From positions 1,984,001-2,048,000 of the forward strand of contig NZ_CP037952.1 of assembly GCF_004358345.1 (NCBI RefSeq): a stretch of 64,000 nucleotides of DNA, written 5' to 3'. The first letter of the stretch is position 1. Each line of letters begins with the position of its first letter. Under the pieces are notes generated by a model, which saw only the letters and a list, made by a program, of their open reading frames with translations, did not search any database and had not been told where the DNA came from. The position numbers and the translations under genes are program-made. This DNA is from Parashewanella spongiae (GTDB lineage: Bacteria; Pseudomonadota; Gammaproteobacteria; Enterobacterales; Shewanellaceae). Shown here in pieces: positions 19,541 through 26,182 of this stretch.

Positions 19541-20521
19541 ATGACAAGGCAGTATTGGGGATACCGAATCAACAAATCTCGTATTTCATTTTTCAGAAGT
19601 GAATTAGAGCAAAACCACCGTTTGCGCCAAGGTTGGGGTTGGGATGAACGTCAGAATCTCAGAAAGCTTGAATTAAATGAAGGGGCTAAGCGCAACTTAC
19701 CTATCTTCAACAAAGTCAAAAAAGGCGATATCCTAATTATTCCAAGGCTCCCTACTTGGAGTGAAGTTGCTATTGTTGAGGCAACTGAAGATTTTTGTGA
19801 CGGTTACGAATTTAAAATTGATTCGGAATTGAAAGACTTTGGACACTGCTTCCCTGCAAAAATTATTAAACCATTTGTTCGCCAGAATAAGCATGTAAAT
19901 GGCGATATTCGAGCCTCAATAAAGAATCCAAGCCGCTTTTGGAATATGAATCAATGTGCAGATTCAATTGAAGCATTGATAAAGCAAAGTAGTGACTTAA
20001 AAGATACTGTTACGCATAGCGCTAGATTCAATAATGCACTTAATGACGGTATCTGTATTGCTCTAGACCAGAGTGATTTCTACGAAAACCTCTACTCATC
20101 TTTAAATGAAACTTTAAGCAACGAAGAATGGGAATATGCCCTTGTTGAAGGTTTAAGAAAGATTCTCCCTGAACCAATAATGGTTGAACGAACTGGTGGA
20201 ATAACTGAAAAAGAGCACGGAACCGATATTTTGATTAAGTATCCGGGGTTATTAGGACGAACTTATGGTGTTGCTATACAGGTTAAGGATTACGAGGGTG
20301 TAATGAGTGGCTTAGCCATTCATCAGATTAATAAATCCACAACGTATTGGGACAGCGAAAACATTAAAATCATTGAAAAGTACGTGATTGTCACTAAGTG
20401 CAAGAAAGAGAATAACCAGCAGTTAGAACATATTTCTGGCGATGTGAGCATCATCTTCTCTTGTGAGTTGAAAGACTTATTGAAACAGATAGCTGATGGT
20501 TATATCGGCTTGTCAAATTGA
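19541..20521 (+). CDS. Mrr-like restriction endonuclease family protein
   Basis: 326 residues. The N-terminal ~110 residues (WGYRIN, GDILIIPRLPTWSEVAIVEA) look like a small beta-barrel reader domain, PUA/EVE-like by pattern only. The C-terminal half carries a PD-(D/E)xK signature, HGTDILIKYPG followed by VAIQVKDYEG, as in Mrr-type nucleases. This suggests a type IV-like nuclease that attacks modified or foreign DNA. It starts 44 bp after hsdR and its stop overlaps the start of the next gene, so it probably belongs to one operon with the HEPN-LOTUS gene. The exact specificity is unknown. Confidence 0.65.
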   Translation: MTRQYWGYRINKSRISFFRSELEQNHRLRQGWGWDERQNLRKLELNEGAKRNLPIFNKVKKGDILIIPRLPTWSEVAIVEATEDFCDGYEFKIDSELKDFGHCFPAKIIKPFVRQNKHVNGDIRASIKNPSRFWNMNQCADSIEALIKQSSDLKDTVTHSARFNNALNDGICIALDQSDFYENLYSSLNETLSNEEWEYALVEGLRKILPEPIMVERTGGITEKEHGTDILIKYPGLLGRTYGVAIQVKDYEGVMSGLAIHQINKSTTYWDSENIKIIEKYVIVTKCKKENNQQLEHISGDVSIIFSCELKDLLKQIADGYIGLSN

Positions 20522-21104
20522 GCTTTGTGTCAGTTATGAAAAGTGAAGTCGCTACAAACCATGCTCCTGAATTAAAGAGTGCTGTTGATGAGGTTTTAAG
20601 GAAGATTGGCAGAAATATGCTGCTGTTCCAACAGCTTGAAGGATTGCTGAAGTATATCATTGCGAATGGCCAGTTTTCTGGTTACAGCAGTGAACTAAAA
20701 CGCATTATAGAAAAGCGAACATCAACCGTAAATAAACAAACTATGGGGCAGTTGGTTGGGCAATATATTGAGCAAACCACATCTCAAACCAGCAATGAAC
20801 AATCAGATGAAGAAGAGCTAAAAGAAGCTCATTTTGCATTTAATTTTCACATTGAAACAGATGAAGCTTATGCAGCAGAAAGAAAAGAGTCGTTAGCTAA
20901 ATTGGTTTCTGAGCGAAATGAATTAATTCATCATTTTTTACCAAAATTTGATTCAACTTCAATGAGTAGTTGTGAAGAAGTTGATGAGCTTCTTGAAAAA
21001 CAAAGCAAAACAATTCGTCGAGAAATCGAAAATGTTAAGGCTATAGCAAAAGCATTAATGGATGGTCGAAAAGCTCTTGCTGAAACCTTAACATCTAAAA
21101 GTGT

Positions 21105-22129
21105 GGCTATGTTCCCACTAACTGTTGTTGAATTTTAAACAAGCTGTTTTCGTTACAATTTTCTTTATTGTCCATAAATCTGAACCAACCTAGATAATGA
21201 GTTAGATATTTCGTAGCGACACCGTGAAACTTTGCAAGCCACAGCTTTAATTTGCTGTGGTAAGAGTTTACATTCTGTATGTGGAAAACATTTTCGATTA
21301 CCCTGATACCAGCTGATACATTCAGGCGTTTATGAGTGAGTTCATTGTCTTTACTAAACTTGATGTAGGTTTTAAATCCATCAGAGCACAACACACTGTC
21401 TTTCTGAACTTTTCCTTCTAGCTCTTTCGTGAGTGCATCACTTGTCACATGAGCAAAAGTATTATCGTATGTATGCTGGTTCCTATCCCTGACGGTAACG
21501 ACTTTTACCCAATCATCACTCGAACGTCCTGATTTTTTTGCTTTCATTCCTCGCTTTCTTGGTTTACGAATTAAATGACGTTCACCCTTTTCTGAATAAG
21601 GATAAAATGTTTCGTCAGCTTCAATAATTCCTTCTAACGTAGAAGGTTGGAGGAGTGTTGGTATTTCAAGAAATCTATGGCGCCAACGAAAAGACGTGGT
21701 AAGAGTAATACTGCAATGGCTAGCGGCTTCCCTTAAAGGCATGCTCTTAATCATGCAATAAAAGTAATCTTTCCAGCGTTCTTTATGTCTTAGTCTGGCA
21801 AGTGGTGTTCCTGTTGCGGCAACAAAGGTTTTAAGACAATTTTTACAGCGATATCGTTGAGTGCTTTGTGTTTTTCCATGTCGGTTGATAAGGCTGCTAT
21901 GGCAATGTGGACACTCAGGTTGTTCAACTAAACGTTCTTCGAGTAAGTGATATATCGACTCTGATGATGAGTATTGATGGAGCGCTGATTCAATTTCCAA
22001 TCTTTGTTTGTCATTCAATCCTTGTAGACTTTTTATCAGCTTATGAAAATTGGCTATGTTCATAATTGATGGCCTGACGCTACAATTTTGCTCAGTATAC
22101 GCCTACCAACAGTTTATAGAAACATAGCC
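21105..22129 (-). mobile_element. IS1595-family insertion sequence
   Basis: Terminal inverted repeats start GGCTATGTT at 21105 and end AACATAGCC at 22129, with similarity extending over ~24 bp (AACTGTTG inside). A perfect 8-bp target duplication AAAAGTGT flanks it (21097-21104 and 22130-22137). It has interrupted the HEPN-LOTUS gene and looks complete. Confidence 0.93.
21107..22063 (-). CDS. IS1595-family transposase
   Basis: 318 residues on the complement. An N-terminal zinc ribbon (CPHC near residue 51 and CKNC near 72, with YRCKNCLKTF) is followed by an ISXO2-like DDE domain with IIEADETFYPY, VLCSDGFKTY and a terminal HIQNVNSYHSKLKLWL. The order and spacing are those of the IS1595 family. 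The stop codon lies inside the terminal repeat. No frameshift was seen, so it may be active. Confidence 0.9.
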   Translation of the reverse strand: MNIANFHKLIKSLQGLNDKQRLEIESALHQYSSSESIYHLLEERLVEQPECPHCHSSLINRHGKTQSTQRYRCKNCLKTFVAATGTPLARLRHKERWKDYFYCMIKSMPLREAASHCSITLTTSFRWRHRFLEIPTLLQPSTLEGIIEADETFYPYSEKGERHLIRKPRKRGMKAKKSGRSSDDWVKVVTVRDRNQHTYDNTFAHVTSDALTKELEGKVQKDSVLCSDGFKTYIKFSKDNELTHKRLNVSAGIRVIENVFHIQNVNSYHSKLKLWLAKFHGVATKYLTHYLGWFRFMDNKENCNENSLFKIQQQLVGT

Positions 22130-22719
22130 AAAAGTGTTAGGAAATTATGGTTTTTAAGAAGTAGCAAAATAATACATCTACTTTGTGATATCTCAGAGCA
22201 AAGTATAGAGAACAATGGCTGGGTGCTATTAAGTACGGCAGGAAACATCATCAAAAAGCAATTACCTGATGAACTTGAGCATATGAAAGAAAGGTATGGT
22301 CATAGCTCGCTGAAGAGTTTGATTCTAGCCTCAGAATTGTTTGATGTGGGTGAAGAGAAAACGCCTAAAGGTGGAAAGCGGGTTTTGTTTAGGTTGAGTG
22401 ATTTAGGAAGTACCCCTGATTATTCATAACCTTGTTGAAGCCAGTGCTCTAACGAGGCTATGCTCCAAAGTGTACTTGAATTGCGGTTCATAAAGTGCGG
22501 TTTGAGATTTACGAACGGGAAGCTTTTGCTCCAAAGTAAGTTTAAAAAGATCTGGGGAGTGAGGAATTGAGCTTATAAAACGTAAAGTTCATTCATACTA
22601 ATACTATCTTAATAGTTTTTTGTAGTTCGTTGAATCGTTGGTCATTAAAGTGTAGATTTGCTATTTACATTTAATTGGTATGGCTCCGGCCTCAACTAAT
22701 CCTATAGAGCTTATAAACA

Positions 22720-22788
22720 ATGATTCTATATGATTTAGGTAGAGAACTGTTTAAAAATGCCTATGGATATATAGATGAGCATGATTAA
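22720..22788 (+). CDS. Possible 22-residue leader peptide
   Basis: ATG at 22720 opens a 22-codon frame (MILYDLGRELFKNAYGYIDE..) whose TAA overlaps the ATG of the HEPN gene (TAATG). The overlap suggests translational coupling. Upstream, 22430-22719 holds no gene that I can see. Such a short frame may be chance. Confidence 0.3.
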   Translation: MILYDLGRELFKNAYGYIDEHD

Positions 22789-23288
22789 TGCAATATGTGG
22801 GTAGCGAATTAGAGCGATTGGCGCTGAAAAATACAGATATTAACCATGCAGATTTGTTAGGAAGGAGTGCATTTAATCGATACTATTATGCAGCTTTTCT
22901 TATTACAAGAGAAACACTTGGATTTATGCAATCAAATTGGATAGGGACTGCACATGCAGAGATCCCTAATTTGTTGGAAAAAGGGCTTCGTAAACCTGCG
23001 AAAGCAGCTTTGAGAAAGCAAGTTAGTTCAGGGCTGCTTGATAAAGGTAATGAGAGTCGATTGTTAACGGAATTAAATGCCACAGGAAGTGAATTGTCAC
23101 AGCTTCTTAGACAAGCTTATGATGCAAGAATTTTAGCCGACTATGAACCAGAAGTTAAAACAAAGAAAGATGGCGGTGTAATCTATCTGAGAACGCATAA
23201 ATTGACTACTGCAAGCCAATGGCCAAACCAAGCGGAAAGGCAGTGTGCGAAGCTCAAACGAATTTGGAAGGAGATAGGTCTTGCCTAA
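22788..23288 (+). CDS. HEPN-domain protein, candidate retron effector component
   Basis: 166 residues, mostly helical. RSAFNRYYYAAFLI near the N-terminus and YDARILADYEPE near residue 115 follow the pattern of HEPN/UPF0332-type proteins (conserved aromatic helix, then R..ADY). HEPN proteins often serve as RNases or nucleotide-modified partners in toxin systems. It overlaps the next gene by 8 bp and lies upstream of the retron RNA, so it is best read as part of the retron operon. A catalytic R-x4-6-H motif is not obvious here. Confidence 0.6.
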   Translation: MQYVGSELERLALKNTDINHADLLGRSAFNRYYYAAFLITRETLGFMQSNWIGTAHAEIPNLLEKGLRKPAKAALRKQVSSGLLDKGNESRLLTELNATGSELSQLLRQAYDARILADYEPEVKTKKDGGVIYLRTHKLTTASQWPNQAERQCAKLKRIWKEIGLA

Positions 23289-24018
23289 TCAACTTATGAT
23301 CCCTGGTTTTGAAGAAATACAGGCTGAGTATTTTATTTCTGATTTTTTTGTTCGAACATCCGATGATTGCATTGTTCTATATGTTCCTAAAGATAAGGTT
23401 AGCGATAAGGCTCAAAAAGGATCTGTGTCTTTAAAGCAACTAGACAAATTGCAATGCACGTTAAAGCAGAAATATGGTGTAAACAGTGAATTGGTTTTGT
23501 TGGATTCAGACAATTTAGCAAAGATGAGTCAAGGCTTTGAAACACTTATTAAAACAACTTTTCCAAAAATTGTAGATAGGGCGGAGGTTTCTTTTTTAAA
23601 TGTTCAAAAGGTGAGCGTAAACATTAAGACTTCTGATGCTATTGAAAGTACCCAGAAGGAATCTATTGAAGCTTTTTTAAAAACAGTTTTAACCTCGGCA
23701 AAAATTGAAATAATGGCTCTACATTGGGATCAAATAGAGCTGCCATCCTTAATTGAAATATTAACGGTTATAAAAAAATTGCAGCCAGTGAAACTAGAAT
23801 TGGCATATACAAACTTGTGTGAGGGATACTCGTCTTTACAACAGGATTGGCTTAATAAACAATTAGATAAGTTAATAAAAAAACAGTTTCTAGTGCGAGA
23901 GCAGTCTAAAGAAACATATGTATTGACGGCTCAAAGCTTAAACGTATTACCTAAAATAGCTAACCGCAACAACTCTGATATAGTTCGTGCACTTGATTTA
24001 GGAAGAAGAAAATGGTGA
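23281..24018 (+). CDS. Unknown protein with winged-helix-like C-terminus, candidate retron effector component
   Basis: 245 residues. The TTG start at 23281 is supported by AAGGAG eight bases upstream, inside the HEPN gene; the first ATG at 23296 is too far from it. The middle (residues ~125-185) alternates strands and helices. The C-terminal ~60 residues (LDKLIKKQFLVREQSKETYVL) resemble a winged helix. I do not recognise the family. It lies between the HEPN gene and the retron RNA; its stop is 12 bp before the first inverted repeat of that RNA. The pair may form the toxin module guarded by the retron. Confidence 0.5.
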   Translation: MPNQLMIPGFEEIQAEYFISDFFVRTSDDCIVLYVPKDKVSDKAQKGSVSLKQLDKLQCTLKQKYGVNSELVLLDSDNLAKMSQGFETLIKTTFPKIVDRAEVSFLNVQKVSVNIKTSDAIESTQKESIEAFLKTVLTSAKIEIMALHWDQIELPSLIEILTVIKKLQPVKLELAYTNLCEGYSSLQQDWLNKQLDKLIKKQFLVREQSKETYVLTAQSLNVLPKIANRNNSDIVRALDLGRRKW

Positions 24019-24029
24019 AATTCAAATAC

Positions 24030-24194
24030 GGAGCGGCGAAAAATTGTCGCGAGGGTGTGCATCATGCCCGTTTGCGAAGGCTAGACACAGAAACACCGAT
24101 GGACAAACGTCCATTCGTGCTTCGCCCGACTGGACGTTTGTCCATCGTTGTAAATTTGATGAAAAGTACAGTGTCATGAATGCCGCGCCGCTCC
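24030..24194 (+). ncRNA. Retron msr-msd RNA
   Basis: The outer inverted repeats a1 GGAGCGGCG (24030-24038) and a2 CGCCGCTCC (24186-24194) are perfect. Just after a1 a small hairpin GCGA..TCGC (msr) is seen. A long msd hairpin follows: GATGGACAAACGTCC (24098-24112) pairs perfectly with GGACGTTTGTCCATC (24132-24146) around a 19-nt loop. This is the layout of a retron whose RNA is the template for multicopy single-stranded DNA. The a2 arm overlaps codons 4-6 of the reverse transcriptase gene. Confidence 0.85.
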
Positions 24195-25138
24195 TAGTTT
24201 CCTTTGATACCTTAAAAAAATTTTTAGATGCTTTACCAGAAAAGCATCGTAAGAGTTATCAACAGCAAATCGAAAAACTGTTTACTCAGTCCCTCCCTCC
24301 TAGTGTATCGGAAACTTGTTTAGCTGTACTATTTGGTTATTCCGTTGATTTTGTGTATGCCTTGTCCAAAAAACAACACAAGTTCTATCGAAGTTTTAAA
24401 ATTAAACAAGGTAAGAAGGTTCGTATAATCCACTCACCAAGAGTTGCACTAAAGGTTGTTCAAAAGTGGTTAGGAACTCACCTAAGTAACGCTATATCAT
24501 TTGAACCTCACGTCTGTGGTTTTGTGAAAGGTAAATCTTTTGCTGATGCAGCTAAAATTCATCAGGGAGCTAGGTGGGTTTACTCTGTGGATATCGAAAA
24601 TTTTTTCCCTTCTATAACAGTTGTCCAAATATCAGGTGCTTTAGAAAAGCTAGGTTACTCGGAGGAGTCAGCAAAGTTTCTTGCTAACATTTGCTCACTC
24701 AACGGCACTTTAGCTCAGGGATCACCTGCTAGCCCAGTAATTTCAAATATTATTATGAAGGATATAGATCAGCGACTAATAGAGCTGGCAGAAAAATATG
24801 TTTTGAAGGTTTCACGTTATGCCGATGATATTGTTTTTTCGGGTAAAGAACCGTTCAGCACAGATATTCCGAACGAGCTGAGTTCTATTTTCGGCCTGAC
24901 ACCATTTTTACTTAACAAAAACAAAGCTTACTTTGCTGATTCTCAAAAAGGCCAAAGACTGAAAGTTCATGGATTATTAGTTAAGGAAGATAAAATTTTG
25001 CTGACCAAAGGGTATAGAAATAAAATCAGAGCTTTTCGTCATATGGTTGCTCAAGGGAAAGTTTCTGAGGGTGATTTACCAAGATTAAAAGGACACTTAA
25101 CTTTTGCTGAGTTCATTGAGCGCAATAACCAAGTTTAG
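24176..25138 (+). CDS. Retron reverse transcriptase
   Basis: 320 residues from the ATG at 24176, the usual retron RT size. The frame is open further upstream, but that region is the structured RNA. RT motifs are complete: WVYSVDIENFFPS, AQGSPASPVISN, and the catalytic SRYADDIVFSG. The retron-specific region X appears as ADAAKIHQG (NAxxH-like), and region Y as LKVHGLLV in place of VTG. It converts msd RNA to ssDNA primed from the 2'-OH of an msr guanosine. It is the last gene of the HEPN / winged-helix / ncRNA / RT cluster. Confidence 0.92.
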   Translation: MNAAPLLVSFDTLKKFLDALPEKHRKSYQQQIEKLFTQSLPPSVSETCLAVLFGYSVDFVYALSKKQHKFYRSFKIKQGKKVRIIHSPRVALKVVQKWLGTHLSNAISFEPHVCGFVKGKSFADAAKIHQGARWVYSVDIENFFPSITVVQISGALEKLGYSEESAKFLANICSLNGTLAQGSPASPVISNIIMKDIDQRLIELAEKYVLKVSRYADDIVFSGKEPFSTDIPNELSSIFGLTPFLLNKNKAYFADSQKGQRLKVHGLLVKEDKILLTKGYRNKIRAFRHMVAQGKVSEGDLPRLKGHLTFAEFIERNNQV

Positions 25139-25341
25139 AGGGCTAGATATTTATTTAATCTTTTTACTCTGTTCTTTTTACTTTGTTGTTAAAGCAAAAG
25201 CTCTAACGCATTTTCCCCCAAAATGTGCCATGGCAGGTAGAATTAATTATTGGTTAAGGATGTATCCAGCCTACATCTTGCTTTGTTTGTTACATCATTA
25301 GATAATCAGGCGATCTTCAATTTCCAACTGAAGAATTCAAT

Positions 25342-25449
25342 GGTGACTCTAGGGTTCCTTCGCAATGATAATTTGTGAACTCGGCCAGGATCGGGAGATA
25401 GCAACCGTAGCGAATGATTCATGTGCCGAAGTGCAGCTCTAGAGTAACC
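25342..25449 (+). ncRNA. Second, diverged SRP (4.5S) RNA gene inside the transposon
   Basis: 108 nt, the same length as ffs and alignable end to end: 5' GGTGACTCTAGGG, 3' CTCTAGAG.AACC. The apex reads GATCGGGAGATAGCAACC. Relative to ffs, T6-A15 became A-T, C7-G14 became T-A, and the tetraloop GGAA became GGGA (numbering from CCAG), so pairing and the GNRA loop are kept. AGCAACC is unchanged. The changes remove much of the guide match in the seed. No clear promoter was found; an AGAGT/ACTCT hairpin lies at the 3' end. It may be functional or recently retired. Confidence 0.75.
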
Positions 25450-25556
25450 ACCACTCTTATACATTATCCTCTATAATTTCACTTTTTTCTTCTAATCGAA
25501 GGGGCTAATCAAATCGAGTTTTCTGGTACTATTTTAGCATTGGAAACTGAGCAGTT

Positions 25557-25692
25557 TTATGACAGTTATTACTGCAATAAATTTGCTTTATGACAGCTAT
25601 TACTGAAAATTATGACAGCATTAACTGACAAACCGTTCTTTACAGTCCGCATTCACTTGTTCGTCTTATGACAATAATTCCTGAAAGCAACA
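25557..25692 (+). repeat. Distal (left) transposon end with four TnsB binding sites
   Basis: Four 18-bp repeats of the form TTATGACAG..ATTACTG lie at 25557-25574, 25588-25605, 25610-25627 and 25666-25683. The last runs into the terminal TGAAAGCAACA. They are inverted relative to those at 2405-2465. The region 25450-25556 shows nothing else. Confidence 0.85.
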
Positions 25693-25697
25693 TTTTT

Positions 25698-25770
25698 TGT
25701 CGCTTTCAATTTTGAATTGCATAATTTTCAGAATTAAATGGCATATTTTCAGAAATCCCTGAAAGCAGCA
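25698..25770 (+). mobile_element. 73-bp solo remnant with both transposon termini
   Basis: It starts TGTCGCTTTCAATTTTG and ends TGAAAGCAGCA, the same ends as the large element, with TTTTT before and after. Two degenerate TnsB-type sites (25707-25724 and 25729-25746) are present and everything internal is missing. It abuts the large element with only the 5-bp TTTTT between. Confidence 0.7.
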
Positions 25771-25775
25771 TTTTT

Positions 25776-26025
25776 TGTCTTCATCAATTTCGATTGCACT
25801 TTGAGCACATATAAGTACCTGACCATAAGTTTCTTAAGATTTTCTAGTGCCCAGTTTCAGCACTCTACGGTGTTGCAACTTCGGTTACATAGCTACGGCT
25901 ATGCGCCCTACATTGCGTCTTGTATAGCACTAATCCTGAACACAATAATTATCAAAGAACTTATCGACAGGTACTTATAGCTCTGAGTTAAGCATTTAAT
26001 TACAGTAATATAATGGTATTAGAAC
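25776..26025 (+). repeat. Dispersed repeat material (fragments of MITE-3-type and related sequence)
   Basis: The part around 25776-25810 (TCTTCATCAATTTCGATTGC..) recurs at 53459 and 63890. The part around 25905-25960 recurs inverted at the window end (63938-64000). The end near 25995-26020 resembles MITE-3 termini (TTAATTACAGTAAT). No gene is supported here; 26026-26182 is the upstream region of the next gene. Confidence 0.6.
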
Positions 26026-26182
26026 AAGCAATTTCGAATTACCAGACACAATAAAGTGCTAATATCGACTAACTATAATTGGTATAAGCTCAGCTATAGT
26101 AAATGATGAATTAAGATTCACTTGAGGTTGACTAATCTTTAAATAATACTGCCGTAAGCAGAAGTTTAACAATGAATTACTC

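Larger units (their letters stand above)
20536..22429 (+). pseudogene. HEPN plus LOTUS/OST-HTH protein gene, split by an IS1595-family insertion
   Basis: The 5' part reads from ATG 20536 (or the overlapping TTG 20518) to the insertion at 21104 and contains SERNELIHHFLP, an R-x4-6-H HEPN-type motif. The 3' part resumes after the target duplication at 22138 and ends at 22429. Joining across the IS and removing one AAAAGTGT copy restores one frame (TSKSVRKLWF). The C-terminal part has NGWVLLSTAGNIIKK and YGHSSLKSLILASELFDV, the pattern of a LOTUS/OST-HTH RNA-binding domain. The uninterrupted protein would be about 300 residues. The proposed role is a defence RNase or RNA-binding toxin partner of the Mrr-like gene; this is inference. 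Confidence 0.7.
2396..25692 (+). mobile_element. Type I-F3 CRISPR-associated Tn7-like transposon inserted downstream of ffs
   Basis: The element is bounded by inverted termini, TGTCGCTTTCA at 2396 and TGAAAGCAACA ending at 25692, flanked by TTTTT on both sides (2391-2395 and 25693-25697). It carries tnsAB, tnsC, tniQ, cas8f/5f, cas7f, cas6f, a short array and a private guide against ffs. It has no adaptation genes or Cas3, as expected for RNA-guided transposition. Cargo from ~11.8 kb onward is defence genes plus a second SRP RNA. Three TnsB-type sites are packed at the att-proximal end and four more widely spaced ones at the distal end, which fits Tn7 right and left ends. All conserved transposition and cas genes point away from ffs. 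Confidence 0.92.

Noticed and set aside
24044-24175. Upstream extension of the RT reading frame
   Set aside because: It translates the msr-msd RNA; the perfect inverted repeats and the usual RT length support the ATG at 24176.
25738-25980. 80-residue frame downstream of the transposon
   Set aside because: It covers the 73-bp remnant and dispersed repeats; nothing in the peptide looks conserved.
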